Shown here piece after piece: positions 42,333 to 51,726 of a stretch of 64,000 nt of DNA (position 1 is the stretch's first letter; every line of letters begins with the position of its first letter). The notes beneath the pieces were generated by a model. It had not been told where the DNA came from and did no database searches. It saw only the letters and a program-made list of their open reading frames with translations. Source of the stretch: Amycolatopsis australiensis (GTDB lineage Bacteria; Actinomycetota; Actinomycetes; Mycobacteriales; Pseudonocardiaceae); the NCBI RefSeq assembly GCF_900119165.1, contig NZ_FPJG01000006.1, forward strand, positions 3,658,001 to 3,722,000. The letters are read 5' to 3'. A program made the position numbers and the translations under genes.

Positions 42333-43154
42333 TCACGTCGGGAGCTGGGCGAGGCCGGCGATGACCAGGTCATGATCCGAGCCCGACGGCGGGAGGCTTT
42401 CAGGATTCCACTGGTTGGCGATGGTGACACCCGGAGGAATCAGTGTGAGTCCGTCGATCCATTGCGACAGCGTGTGGCGGGTGCGGGCGACCAGCGGGCT
42501 GGCGCTGTTCTGGTACAGGTCGATGCAGGTGCGAACTTGCCGACGGAGCTCGGGCGACGCGGTTTCGTCGGTGAGGTGCGACAGTGCGAGGTAGCTGCCG
42601 CGGGGCAGGGCGTCGCGGTAGGCGGCGATGATGCCGGCGGGGTCGTCGCGGTCGGGGATGAAGTGCAGGACCGCGATCATCAGCAGCGCGATCGGTGAGT
42701 CGAAGTCGAGCACCGCCCGGGTGTCGGGGTGGTTGAGGATGGCGTCGGGGTAGCGGAGGTCGGCGTCGATGACGGTGGTGGCGGGATCGTCGCGCAGCAG
42801 AAGCCGGCTCTGGGTGACGGCGACGGGGTCATTGTCGACGTAGACGACGTTAACATCGGGGGCCAGGTCTCGGGCGACTTCGTGGACGTTGCCGACGGTG
42901 GGGATGCCAGAGCCGATGTCGATGAACTGCCGCACGCCAGCGTCGACGAGGTAGGTCACGACGCGGCGGAGGAAGTTGCGGTTGTCCACCGCCATGGTTT
43001 TCGCGGGCGGCAGGACCGTCAGGATGCGTTCGGCGAAGGCTCGGTCGATGGGGGTGTTGGTCGAGCCGCCCAGGTACCAGTCGTAGGCGCGGGCGACGCT
43101 GGGTTTCTCGGGGTCGACGGCTGCGGTATCGGACGGGTTTTTCTCGTTCGACAC
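42333..43154 (-). CDS. DUF574-type SAM-dependent methyltransferase
   Basis: A 273-residue protein with all family landmarks: SVARAYDWYLGGSTNTPIDR, FLRRVVTYLVDAGVRQFIDI-GSGIPT (SAM motif I intact), VVYVDNDPVAVTQSRLLL and PIALLMIAVLHFIPD. The family methylates unknown small molecules and is often found near regulators. Compare 15099-16022, where motif I is degenerate. It is divergent from the sigma-factor operon, with a palindrome between them. Confidence 0.88.
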   Translation of the reverse strand: MSNEKNPSDTAAVDPEKPSVARAYDWYLGGSTNTPIDRAFAERILTVLPPAKTMAVDNRNFLRRVVTYLVDAGVRQFIDIGSGIPTVGNVHEVARDLAPDVNVVYVDNDPVAVTQSRLLLRDDPATTVIDADLRYPDAILNHPDTRAVLDFDSPIALLMIAVLHFIPDRDDPAGIIAAYRDALPRGSYLALSHLTDETASPELRRQVRTCIDLYQNSASPLVARTRHTLSQWIDGLTLIPPGVTIANQWNPESLPPSGSDHDLVIAGLAQLPT

Positions 43155-43237
43155 ATATTCTCCCCTCGCCGAAAATTCAGGCTAGCAACCGCAAGATGCA
43201 GAAAGCATCCACCACTTGGGCATCGTGGTGCCCACTA

Positions 43238-43256
43238 CATCACAGTCACTGTGATG
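43238..43256. promoter_or_regulatory. Palindrome between the methyltransferase and the sigma operon
   Basis: CATCACAG (43238-43245), TCA, CTGTGATG (43249-43256), 84 bp upstream of the methyltransferase start and 205 bp upstream of the first operon gene. A candidate operator; no matching regulator is identifiable. Confidence 0.5.
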
Positions 43257-43460
43257 GCCGCACGCGAAACTGATCCGAGTGACCAACTCCGCCGCAATTG
43301 TGACGGTGCGCGACGGCCGTCACGCTTGTGGGCGAGTCTATGTTTTTTCGAGGGACATCGTGTCAAAACTGGCTCTGTGGCCGAGTAACAGGTGTGAGCG
43401 TTGCTTTCCCCCGGGCGCGCTACTCCCGTCCCCGCAGAATCTGGAAAGGACTACCCCGAG

Positions 43461-43718
43461 ATGTCCTCGATGTCCTCGAGCTGGCCGCCGCCGCTGCTGC
43501 TGATGGCGGCGATGACGGCCGCACTGGCCTGGCGGCGCGCCCGCCCCGTCTTGGTTCGTGCCGTGCGCTGTGCCGCGGCGACGTGCCTGGCCTTGTGGTC
43601 GCTGCGCGTGCTCGGCGACCCCGCCGCCACGGCACCTCCGGCGGCGCTGCGACGGCGCGCGCCGAGGCTGGTGCTGACGGTCGTGCTGGGGTCGCCGCTG
43701 GGCCAGGGCGCGGAGTGA
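43461..43718 (+). CDS. Small membrane protein at the head of the sigma operon
   Basis: 85 residues with a hydrophobic N-terminal helix (PPPLLLMAAMTAALAWRRA) and a second segment (CAAATCLALWSLRVLGD). GGAAAGGA lies 7-14 bp before the ATG. Its stop overlaps the GTG of the sigma factor (GTGA), so it is co-translated with it and may be its membrane-bound anti-sigma factor or signal input, though it matches no known anti-sigma family. Confidence 0.55.
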   Translation: MSSMSSSWPPPLLLMAAMTAALAWRRARPVLVRAVRCAAATCLALWSLRVLGDPAATAPPAALRRRAPRLVLTVVLGSPLGQGAE

Positions 43719-44287
43719 CCGATTCCGCTCAACCTCCGGCCCGCAGACCGTGGACGGAGCAGGACTACCTCGAGTGCTCGACGATCGTCACCGAGAGGCG
43801 GAAGATGTTGACCTCCTACGTCCGCCGGCTGGCCCCGGGAGTGGATCACGACAACGTCGTCGGCGAAGCGCTGCTGGCGTTATATCAGCGGTGGGACCGC
43901 ATTGACGGCGACAAACTGGCCTGGCTTTACCGGGTCGCCCGCAACAAGGCCGTCGATGCGACCCGGCACAAGGACGCCGGGCACGCCGAGATCGATGAAG
44001 CGGCCGGGGTAACCGACAAGGCTGCGCCGATCGGTGTGTGGACTCCGCCCGGCCCGGGGGAGCGGCTGGTGTTCGTCGAGGCGATCGGTGCGCTGCCGCG
44101 CCGGCTGGGCCTGCCGCTGACGCTGCTGGAGAAGGGCTGGCGGGTCGAGGACATCGCCGAGTACATGGGCCTGCCCGCCTCGACCGTCGGCATCTACCTG
44201 TCCCGGGCGAAGAACTACCTCAACCGCTTGCTCACCGCCGCCGACGAGGCCAGACCAGCTCACCGATCGGAAAGGAGGGACCGATGA
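43715..44287 (+). CDS. ECF-like sigma factor
   Basis: A 190-residue protein with sigma-70 region 2 (VRRLAPGVDHDNVVGEALLA, LYQRWDRIDGDKLAWLYRVA, RNKAVDATR) and region 4 (LPLTLLEKGWRVEDIAEYMG, LPASTVGIYLSRAKNYL). The spacer carries a D-E-A-A-G-V-T-D loop. It would direct RNA polymerase to a dedicated promoter set. Starts and stops overlap on both sides (GTGA, ATGA), placing it between a small membrane protein and a PAS-GGDEF-EAL-like protein. Confidence 0.85.
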   Translation: MTDSAQPPARRPWTEQDYLECSTIVTERRKMLTSYVRRLAPGVDHDNVVGEALLALYQRWDRIDGDKLAWLYRVARNKAVDATRHKDAGHAEIDEAAGVTDKAAPIGVWTPPGPGERLVFVEAIGALPRRLGLPLTLLEKGWRVEDIAEYMGLPASTVGIYLSRAKNYLNRLLTAADEARPAHRSERRDR

Positions 44288-46601
44288 CTCCGTCGGCGCC
44301 CATGCCCACCAGTCCCCAGCCCGGCCGCCGCGACGCGGCCGCCGCGGTCCCCGCCGCGCTGCAGGATCGGGCCGTCGCGCTGCTTGCCCGGATCAGCGCC
44401 TTCACCATCGCCGTCGATGACCGGATCAGCGACCCGGTGGCCACGGCCGACGTCGAGGCGGCGGTGCGGGACGCGCGGAACCCGGTGCTGCCGGGGCTGG
44501 TGTTGACCGTCGACGACGCGATCGATTTCGGGCATCGCTGGTACGCGGCGCTGACCAGCGACACCTATCTGCAGATCCACCGCAGGTTCGCCGAGCAGCA
44601 GTTCGGCCGGTGGACTGCGGCGATGCTCGCCACGTTCGGCGCCCGCATCCTCGATCCGCACCGCCGGCTCGGCCCGCCCGGCGAGGTACCTGACCCGCCG
44701 CGGATCGGATACGAACTGGCCTACGTGCACAAGCTGCCCGCCGCCGCGCTCGGCACGTGTGTGGCGCTGCTGTCGGACCTGGCCGCCGAATACACCCCCG
44801 GCGCGTCCCGCGCGGTCCGCACGGCGGCCGTCGGGGCGTTCGCCAGCGGATTCGGCGAAGGACTACAGGAACGCGTCCGGGACGAGCAGACCGCGCTCAC
44901 CTCCGCGTTCCTGCACCTCAACTCGGCCACCGGCCGCGACGACGGCCCGGCAGCGCGGCGATTCCGCGCCGCGGTCGCCGACACCGTCACCGCCGTGCTG
45001 GCTCTGGACGAGCACGGCGGCATCCTGGAGGCCAACACCACCGCGCAGAACCTGCTCGGCCGCACGCTGGCCGAGCTACGCGGGCACACCTTGGCCGAGC
45101 TGGCCGTGTGCGCCGATGACGCCGAGCAGATCAACCGCGCCGCCGAGGCTCTGCGCGCGGCCGACCACGACCTGCCCGCCACCGCGCAGGCGCACGTGGA
45201 GTTCCGCATCACCAGCGACACCCACCCCGGCACCCGCTGGCTAACTGCGACCCTCGGGCGCGCCGGCGGGACCCAGCGCGGCTACTCGGTCGTGCTGGAG
45301 GACGTCACGTTCCTGCGCGGCCTCGAGCACGGCATCGACATCGAACCCGCCACCGGGCTGCTGACCGAGCAGGCCTTCACCGCCCAGACGGCCCGCATCC
45401 TGGCCGAATCCCGAGACCGGATCGCGTTGCTGACGATCCGGTTGTCCGGCTGGGCCCACCTCGACCACGTCCTGCCCCAGGACCTGCGTGCCGGGCTGCT
45501 TAGCCAGCTGCACACCCGCATCCGCGCCGCCCACGACCCCGCCCGCCACCGCCAGCTCGTCGGCCGCCGCGGCGACGAAGTCCTGGTGCTGCTCTACGAC
45601 CTCACCGATTGGTCCACCGTGATCCACCTGGTCAAGCAACTGTCGGACTGGCTCCGCGACCCCGTGCACCTCGAAGCCCACCAGATCCGGCTGCACCCGC
45701 GCATCGGCATCACCCAAGCCCGACCGGCCGACACTCTCGACGATCTGCTGCGCCGCACCCGACGCGCCCTGCACGATCCCGCCCACGCCCGCGTCCCCTG
45801 GATCCACGCCGACCCCGCTACCGCGCCTACCGCCGCGACAACGCCCACCGGGTGGAACTGCTCGCCGAACTCACCAGCGTCCTGGACGCCAGCACCCTGC
45901 ACGTGGACTACCAACCCATCCGCACCGCGACGGGCAGGCTGAGCGCGGTCTGCCCCCGGCCGTACTGGCTCAGCGCCACCGGTGCGCGCCGCGACTTGGC
46001 CGACATCGCCGAACTGGCCGAGCACACCGGCCTGCTCGCCGCCGCCCTGCCGCACGTGCTCGCCACCGCCGCCCGCGACACCACCACTTGGGCTACTGCC
46101 GGCCGTCGGGCACCGGCGGTACTGCTGAGCCTGCCCGGCGCCACCGTCCACGACGAGGTCCTGCTCGACACCCTGACCGCCCAGGCTGTCGACAGCGGCG
46201 TGTCGGCCGGGTGGCTGCAGCTGGGCATCCCCGCCCGCACCCTCACCGGCACCCCCGCGATCCTGCGCCGACTCCGCGAACTACCCATCGGATCCGCCCG
46301 GATTCGGCTGGCGCTGACCGAGGTGCTCGACGATCACGTCCCGATCCAGGCGTTCACCACCGTCCCCTGGGCCACGATCAGCCTCAGCTCCGCCACCGTC
46401 ACCGCGCTGACCACCACTCCCGCCGGCACCACGCCGTTGGTCGCCGCGCTGACCACGATCCGGGCATTCGGTGCTCAGGCCCTCACCGACACCGTGGCCG
46501 GGCAGCCGCCGCGTCGCGGCTTCGACCTCTACCACGCTCGCGAGGCCATCACCGCCGATGCGGTGCACGCGCTGCTATCCGCGTCGGGGACACGCGCGTG
46601 A
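44284..46601 (+). pseudogene. PAS-GGDEF-EAL-like signalling protein with degenerate motifs, frameshifted in the linker
   Basis: Residues 1-210 form a helical sensor (FGHRWYAALTSDTYLQIHRR, AEQQFGRWTAAMLATFGA), followed by PAS (TAVLALDEHGGILEANTTAQ), a GGDEF-like domain (EPATGLLTEQAFTAQTARIL; VGRRGDEVLVLLYD, with R-R-G-D-E for G-G-D-E-F) and, after a one-base shift at about 45820, YRAYRRDNAHRVELLAELTS and an EAL-like domain (LHVDYQPIRTATGRLSAV with E-A-L missing). Diguanylate cyclase and phosphodiesterase activity are unlikely. It may bind c-di-GMP or act structurally. Whether the shift is real decides if one protein or two are made. Confidence 0.75.
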
Positions 46602-46725
46602 CCGCGGCGCCCGACAGGGAGGTGATGCCGCGTCCCCCCCCCGGATGCGCGTCTTCCTGCCGAGGAAAACTCATTGCATCGCAACAGAATCCGATCGAGA
46701 GTGATCTCGGCGGGAGGGAGAAGCG

Positions 46726-46857
46726 ATGAACGGGCAGGAGCACGGTCCGATGTCGATGCGTCGACGCGTGGTGATGATCGTGCTGCGGGTGCTCGCGATC
46801 GTCGGCGGGATCGGGATGTGCGGGTGGGTGGCGCTCTGGCTCGCCTTCACCGTGTAA
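46726..46857 (+). CDS. 43-residue membrane peptide
   Basis: ATG at 46726 after a strong GGGAGGGAG, TAA at 46855. Basic start (MRRR) and one transmembrane helix (VVMIVLRVLAIVGGIGMCGW then VALWLAF). Too short for standard gene finders; the ribosome binding site and a clean hydrophobic span support it. Function unknown. Confidence 0.5.
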   Translation: MNGQEHGPMSMRRRVVMIVLRVLAIVGGIGMCGWVALWLAFTV

Positions 46858-46902
46858 CTCCCGCTCCTGCGGCATCGGGGAGGTGACGGGCGTGCGTGTT
46901 CA

Positions 46903-47466
46903 GTGCAAGACGGTCCTGCGCCTGCCCGCCGCCGCGGCCGCACCGACGCGGAGCTGGAACGGCGGGCCAGGGGAGGGGAGGTCAAGGCGTTCGGGGAATT
47001 GGTGCAGCGGTACTGCGCCGCAGTGGCCTACATGATCAATTCACGCGTCAGCGACCCGTTGGAGGTCGAGCGCCGGGTGATCGAGGTCTTCTGCGCGACG
47101 TGGCGGGACCTGCGGCGCCCGCTGTGTCCCCGCCACGGGTTCCTCGGGGTCCTTAGCCACGCTGTCGCCACGAGTGTCGCCGAACTTGACCCGCCCGCAG
47201 CACCGTGGCGCCTGCATCGGCGGCACGTGGAGGAAATTTCGGTGAGTGAGGCGTTTTTGGCCGTGGAGCTGGGTAGGTTTGGGTGCGCGGGCCCGGTCGT
47301 TACCTCCCCCCTCGACGACCGGGCCCGCCTTCTCGACCTGACTGGCCGTTCACCGGCCGTGGACGCCGAGTCGGATCATCACCAGACGCCGTTGCCGGCT
47401 GCACGCGCAGTGACCGACGCCGACCCCGCGGTGGGCGTGGAGCTCCGGGGAGCAGGCTGCGGATAG
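46903..47466 (+). CDS. Sigma-region-2-only protein
   Basis: RARGGEVKAFGELVQRYCAA, VAYMINSRVSDPLEVERRVI and EVFCATWRDLRRPL match region 2 of ECF sigma factors (core-binding and -10 recognition). No region 4 follows: the remaining 100 residues are Pro/Asp-rich and the last 90 bp overlap a convergent gene. It could be a decayed sigma factor or a region-2 decoy. The GTG at 46903 lacks an obvious ribosome binding site. Confidence 0.45.
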   Translation: MQDGPAPARRRGRTDAELERRARGGEVKAFGELVQRYCAAVAYMINSRVSDPLEVERRVIEVFCATWRDLRRPLCPRHGFLGVLSHAVATSVAELDPPAAPWRLHRRHVEEISVSEAFLAVELGRFGCAGPVVTSPLDDRARLLDLTGRSPAVDAESDHHQTPLPAARAVTDADPAVGVELRGAGCG

Positions 47467-47618
47467 TGATGCTCGCAAGTACTTACCGGACTCGGGGCGC
47501 CGACCTGCGTGGCGAGAACGATCAACCCGGTCGCGGCGGCGGCTACCACCACGGTGATGAACGCTCGGCGTGAGGTCGAGGGCAGCCGCGACCAGGTGTG
47601 TGTCGGGTCCGCATTCAT
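47379..47618 (-). CDS. Small membrane-anchored secreted protein
   Basis: 79 residues with an N-terminal anchor (FITVVVAAAATGLIVLATQV) and a Ser/Thr/Pro-rich outer tail. GAGGTG precedes the ATG at 47618. It is convergent with and overlaps the tail of the 46903 frame. Function unknown. Confidence 0.5.
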   Translation of the reverse strand: MNADPTHTWSRLPSTSRRAFITVVVAAAATGLIVLATQVGAPSPVSTCEHHYPQPAPRSSTPTAGSASVTARAAGNGVW

Positions 47619-47648
47619 CGGTTCACCTCACGCTGGCGGGGTACGAGC

Positions 47649-47960
47649 TCAGTGATCGTCGCGCGGCCCGGCCGCGAGGGCAAGATCGCCGGCCCAGGAG
47701 GGCGAGCGACTTCGGTGGCGGAGGCTGGCGGGCGGGCTGAACACGGCTTGGTCGTGCTGGCGGCACAGCAGGCGTACTCGGTGGCGCTGGCCGGGGAGGC
47801 GCTCGCCGGAAACCGCGGTCTGCTGGCAGATCCAGCAGAAGCCACCGGTAGCAGGAACTCGCCGGATCCCCCTTTGCGCGGCGCGGTCCCGGTCATAACG
47901 ATGATCGTCGCGTTGGCCGGCATGATCGCGCGAGAGCGGCGGCAGCTCTCGCGTCGCCAC
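47649..47960 (-). CDS. Possible small zinc-finger-like protein
   Basis: 103 residues in a frame with GC-rich third positions. GGFCWICQQTAVSGERLPGQ-RHRVRLLCRQHDQAV provides C-x-x-C and C-x-x-H pairs spaced like a treble-clef or HNH-type zinc site. It is followed after 30 bp by the small anchored protein. An overlapping frame (47615-47923) is open too but less protein-like. Confidence 0.42.
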   Translation of the reverse strand: MATRELPPLSRDHAGQRDDHRYDRDRAAQRGIRRVPATGGFCWICQQTAVSGERLPGQRHRVRLLCRQHDQAVFSPPASLRHRSRSPSWAGDLALAAGPRDDH

Positions 47961-47983
47961 TTGGCCGGGGAACCGCTCGGCGA

Positions 47984-48751
47984 CTACTGCGGTTCAGGCA
48001 CACCTGCCTCGAGCACCGCGAGGTCGCGCACCGCGTAACGGTGGTGCTCGGCTTCTTCCTTCAGCACTACCTTGAGGCAGCGGCGCACGACGTACTCCTG
48101 GTCGGGATACATGTCCGCCGGCTTGCGACCGCACACCCGGTCGAGCTCGGCCGCGGTGAGCCCGTCGACGACACGTCGCATCGCGGCCATGCGGGCGAGC
48201 CGCGGCGCGAGCACCTCGTCGAGCGTCGGGGTGGCTTCGAGGGTAAGGCCGAGCTTCGCCGCCTCCTCGGGCGGCGTCCCTCCGGCGGGGAAGCCCATCG
48301 GGTGGTAAGGCGCTTCCTCCTCGAGCACGGCATTGCCGAGCCAGGCATCGCAGGCGAACAACAGATGCCGTTGTGTCTCGACGAACGACCACTCGCCGTC
48401 GACCTGCTCGTGCAGTTTGGAGTCGGGCAACAGTCTCGCCCGGTCGAGCGTCGCGCTCCACAGGGTCTCAATGACGTCCCAAGCAGCCCGGTAGTCCTCG
48501 GGGGACGCCGCATTCCGCGCCAGCGCCCGTGCGGGGTGGCGGCGGTCGAGCTCGGCCTCGACGTAGGCGGTCACGTCGACGTCGTTGACGACGAGGCGCT
48601 CGAAGTAGCCACCGATGTAGACGTCGCTGCCGTAGCAGTCGACGATCTTCAGACCGTTCACCTCGCAATCGCGGATCTCGAGGCCAGCAAGGTTGCACAG
48701 GTGGATACGAGCACCGCGGAATTGGTCGCTCTGGGCGTATTCGGAAACCAT
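47984..48751 (-). CDS. DinB-family protein with N-terminal pentapeptide-like segment
   Basis: A 255-residue protein. Residues 8-60 have pentapeptide-like repetition (RGARIHLCNLAGLEIRDCEV, NGLKIVDCYGSDVYIGG). The DinB_2 domain follows: RAAWDVIETLWSATLDRARL, SFVETQRHLLFACDAWLGNA and VLKEEAEHHRYAVRDLAVLE, with the three metal-ligand His positions (Q-R-H, and H-H in the last helix). Related DinB-fold enzymes are mycothiol- or bacillithiol-dependent transferases, so a thiol-S-transferase role in detoxification is possible. Confidence 0.82.
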   Translation of the reverse strand: MVSEYAQSDQFRGARIHLCNLAGLEIRDCEVNGLKIVDCYGSDVYIGGYFERLVVNDVDVTAYVEAELDRRHPARALARNAASPEDYRAAWDVIETLWSATLDRARLLPDSKLHEQVDGEWSFVETQRHLLFACDAWLGNAVLEEEAPYHPMGFPAGGTPPEEAAKLGLTLEATPTLDEVLAPRLARMAAMRRVVDGLTAAELDRVCGRKPADMYPDQEYVVRRCLKVVLKEEAEHHRYAVRDLAVLEAGVPEPQ

Positions 48752-48767
48752 CGAAGCAGTCTCACTC

Positions 48768-49482
48768 ACGAGAAGAACGTGCCCAACGGCGCCCCGGACT
48801 GGCTGCCCACCGTCGCGCTGCCGAGCACCGGCTCCCGCTCCGGCCGCGGCGAAGGCACCATCACCTACGCGTTGCTGGAGGAGCTGGCGGCGTTGGTGTG
48901 GGCGGCGAACATGGCCGCGCTCGAGCTGCACGTCCCGCAATGGCAGATTGACCCCGCCGGCGGGCGGCGCCGGCCGGACCGGCTGGTGTTCGACCTCGAC
49001 CCGGGGCGGGCACCACGATTGTGGATTGCTGCCGGGTGGCCGCCCGACTCCACAACGTGCTCGTCGCGGACGGGCTCACACCGTACACGAAGACGTCCGG
49101 GTCGAAGGGAATGCAGCTGTACTGCGGCATCGCCACCGACGCCCCGGCCGCGGCGTCGGCCTACGCCAAGAAGCTCGCCCAGCAGTTAGCCCGCGAGACC
49201 CCCGAGACGGTCACCGCGGTCATGGCGAAAAACCAGCGCATCGGCCGGGTGTTCATCGACTGGTCCCAGAACAACCCGGCCAAGACCACCATGGCCCCCT
49301 ACTCCCTGCGCGGCCGCGCCCACCCGACCGCCTCCACGCCGATCACCCGGGCCGAAGTCGAGGACTGCTCCCACGTCGCCCAGCTCACCTTCACTGCCGA
49401 GGACGTCCTCGACCGCGTCGAGCAGCACGGCGACCTCCTCGGCGCGCTCGACGAGAGCAAGACGCCGCTACTCGAACGGTGA
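48768..49482 (+). pseudogene. ligD: LigD polymerase (primase-like) domain, truncated and frameshifted
   Basis: HEKNVPNGAPDWLPTVALPS, LVWAANMAALELHVPQWQID and RRPDRLVFDLDPG (catalytic D-x-D region), then, after a one-base shift near 49005-49015, TIVDCCRVAARLHNVLVADG, YTKTSGSKGMQLYCGI and VFIDWSQNNPAKTTMAPYSL. This is the NHEJ DNA-ligase D polymerase domain. Its N-terminal 40 or so residues are missing: the upstream sequence is the 5' region of the divergent DinB gene. A partial, inactive copy unless the shift is an error. Confidence 0.8.
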
Positions 49483-49894
49483 CTTCGGTCCGCACGCACT
49501 GCAGTCATCGTGTCGAGTTAAGGCTCGGCGGCACACGGGGGGCGTTGTGCCGCCGAGCCAGACTGGCGGTGATCGGGACGGTCGGGGGGCGTGCCGGACC
49601 GATCACCTCAGCGTCAGACAAGAGGGCACGCGGCGGCGACAATGACGTCCGGAACCGGAGTTCACCGAGTCGGGTGACGCGCCGATGCCCGGAGCCCGCA
49701 GGGCATCGGCCCCCCGAACCTGCCGGGGCATCCGGGCACCGACTGGCACCTTGTATCGCCATCGGCCAACGCAGACGAGTCCCAGGGCGCAGGCTTCCCC
49801 CGAACGCGGTTCTGATTCCACACTGCCGGGACCATCGGAAACACAATGAGAGCAGTGGACCAGCGGGACGCGCGGTCGTTACACGGTCGGTGGC
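49483..49894. other. Gene-free stretch
   Basis: About 410 bases after the LigD fragment. No frame with recognisable content. Confidence 0.45.
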
Positions 49895-50296
49895 GTGGTT
49901 GGGTCGGCGGCGGAGCCATCCGCGGTGGCGAGTTCGGTGGGTGCCGCGAGAACGACGCGGTTGCGGCCGGTCTTTTTCATCACCGCCGACGGCACAGACG
50001 CCGGCATGCTCCACATCGAGCACCGGCCGACGGACATCTACCCTGCGAGAATCGAGATCCACCCCGACCGCCAGGGACGCGGGATCGGCAGCCAGCTCAT
50101 CCGCAGCCTCCTGCACCAGGCCCGCCAGCAGGGTTGGGAACTCAACTTGGACGTTCTCGTCGTCAACCAGCGGGCCCAGGCCCTCTACCAGCGACTGGAC
50201 CTGCACGAAGTCACCCAGCACGGCGAGAACAACATCAAGGTCAGGATGTCCGCCAAAACGCTTCAGCCTGGCCCGATCCACAGATCTTGGCAATGA
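49895..50296 (+). CDS. GNAT acetyltransferase, N-terminally truncated
   Basis: 133 residues. Motif A is ARIEIHPDRQGRGIGSQLIR (Q/R-G-R-G-I-G), and WELNLDVLVVNQRAQALYQR is motif B with the usual N-x-x-A-x-x-L-Y. The first 27 residues look non-homologous, and family members normally have 20-40 more N-terminal residues, so the 5' end has probably been replaced. GTG at 49895 is a formal start only. Confidence 0.5.
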   Translation: MVGSAAEPSAVASSVGAARTTRLRPVFFITADGTDAGMLHIEHRPTDIYPARIEIHPDRQGRGIGSQLIRSLLHQARQQGWELNLDVLVVNQRAQALYQRLDLHEVTQHGENNIKVRMSAKTLQPGPIHRSWQ

Positions 50297-50973
50297 CTCA
50301 GCGATCATGCCCCGCGCCGCCGACCATGCCTGCGCTGCCTAGCTCAATCGGGAGATGACGCGCGGAAGCGGCCGCCACGGCCGCGTTGGCAGTGACACCG
50401 CCGCCGACCGGACCGACCGGCTCGCCGGATACCCGGCCGGTCGCGGCCACCGTTGGCCGACGGTCAGCAATATCCGAGCGGTCGGAGACATCTTACTCTC
50501 AACGGCACAATGAGCCGTGGTCGGTCCGGTGGCAAGAATCCCGTCCCCGCCTTGCCGCCGGACCATGAAACAGCGATTCACACGGATGACGCGGCGACCG
50601 GCTCAAAACAGCAGCCAGCGGTAGCCGGGCAGCTCGGTGAGTTCGTGGCCGGAGGCCATGGCAGCTCACGGATGCTTGCTCCGTCCCGGAACTTGTGACC
50701 AGTTTCGTCGATCTCGGCTGGTCGGAGCTGACGTCCGGTGTGAGTTGGGCTACGTACGGCTGGAAGCGCCTCGGCGACGCCTGGCTTGCCCAGCTTGAAC
50801 CCTCGACTACCACGCGGCCGCGGACAACGTGCCGTCCGTCAACCTTGGAGCCTAAAAGGCGGCCAGTCAAGGCCCTGCCGTTATTCCGCCCTGGTTGGCT
50901 ACTGGCCGAGATGTTGAGGATGTGCCAGTATCGGGAACTACGTCGTTGCTCTTTGGAAAAATCGAGGCGTCCG
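50297..50973. other. Gene-free stretch
   Basis: About 680 bases. An open plus-strand frame from 50695 runs into the 50974 gene, but its first 93 codons are unlike the rest and have no ribosome binding site, so I start that gene at 50974. Nothing else recognisable. Confidence 0.45.
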
Positions 50974-51666
50974 ATGTCAAGCTCAGCCGACCTTTTGCGT
51001 GCCTTGGCTGATCGTGTGAGTCGTGCACCGGTTCCGCGGGGGACCGGGCTGTACCACTATGTGCATACGTCGGGGTGGTATCGACACACCATCCGCACCG
51101 TCGATCGCACGGGTGTCCAGGTTCGTTCGGTGAGCACGGATTTCCTCGATCGCCGTCAGTGGATAGCACCAGACGGTTCGGGTCGCCTGCTGGTCATCCA
51201 AGGTGAAACGGCGGTCCGCCCGAGCGGGTATTACCCGCCCGGCGGCCTGCCGGCCGATTTTCTGACCGCTGCCGATTTGCCCACGATCGCTGGCCGACTG
51301 CAGGGGAAGAGCCGTCGTGAGTCCACGGCGAGCGTGATGAAGTCGTTCACAACGGTGTGGCAGACGCAGGTTGTCTCACCGGAGTTACAACGTTTGCTTC
51401 TGCTCTGCTTGGCGCAGCAACCCGACTTGACGGTGGAGAGTGCAATCGAGGACAGGCTCGGCAGGTCCGGCGTCGCGATCAGCCACATCGATACCGATCG
51501 GCACGTCCGGCACCGATTGTTGCTTCATGAGGAAAACGGAATGTTGCTGACGAGTCAAAACATCGACGCAGACAGCAGCGCCGAGGCAGATGCGGCACCA
51601 ACGATCATCAACTGCACCATGTGGCTTGACGCTTACTACACGACGACAACCGAATCTTCTTCATAA
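50974..51666 (+). CDS. CU044_5270-like protein
   Basis: About 230 residues. GLYHYVHTSGWYRHTIRTVD, the QWIAPDGSGRLLVIQG segment and GGLPADFLTAADLPTIAGRL followed by LQRLLLLCLAQQPD match the actinobacterial CU044_5270 family, usually a sigma-factor-linked exported protein with an N-terminal membrane anchor. Here the anchor is absent, so the protein may be cytoplasmic or 5'-truncated. A strong terminator follows. Confidence 0.62.
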   Translation: MSSSADLLRALADRVSRAPVPRGTGLYHYVHTSGWYRHTIRTVDRTGVQVRSVSTDFLDRRQWIAPDGSGRLLVIQGETAVRPSGYYPPGGLPADFLTAADLPTIAGRLQGKSRRESTASVMKSFTTVWQTQVVSPELQRLLLLCLAQQPDLTVESAIEDRLGRSGVAISHIDTDRHVRHRLLLHEENGMLLTSQNIDADSSAEADAAPTIINCTMWLDAYYTTTTESSS

Positions 51667-51679
51667 ACCCAGGCGACGC

Positions 51680-51710
51680 CGTCCGGCACTCCGCAATGGA
51701 GTGCCGGACG
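51680..51710. terminator. Bidirectional terminator hairpin
   Basis: CGTCCGGCACTCC (51680-51692), loop GCAAT, GGAGTGCCGGACG (51698-51710): a perfect 13-bp stem between the convergent genes ending at 51666 and 51727. Confidence 0.75.
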
Positions 51711-51726
51711 TCGGGATATGATCTGC

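Noticed and set aside
43238..43256. CRP-like site
   Set aside because: The TCACA and TGTGA half-sites are in the wrong order relative to the CRP consensus; kept only as an unassigned palindrome.
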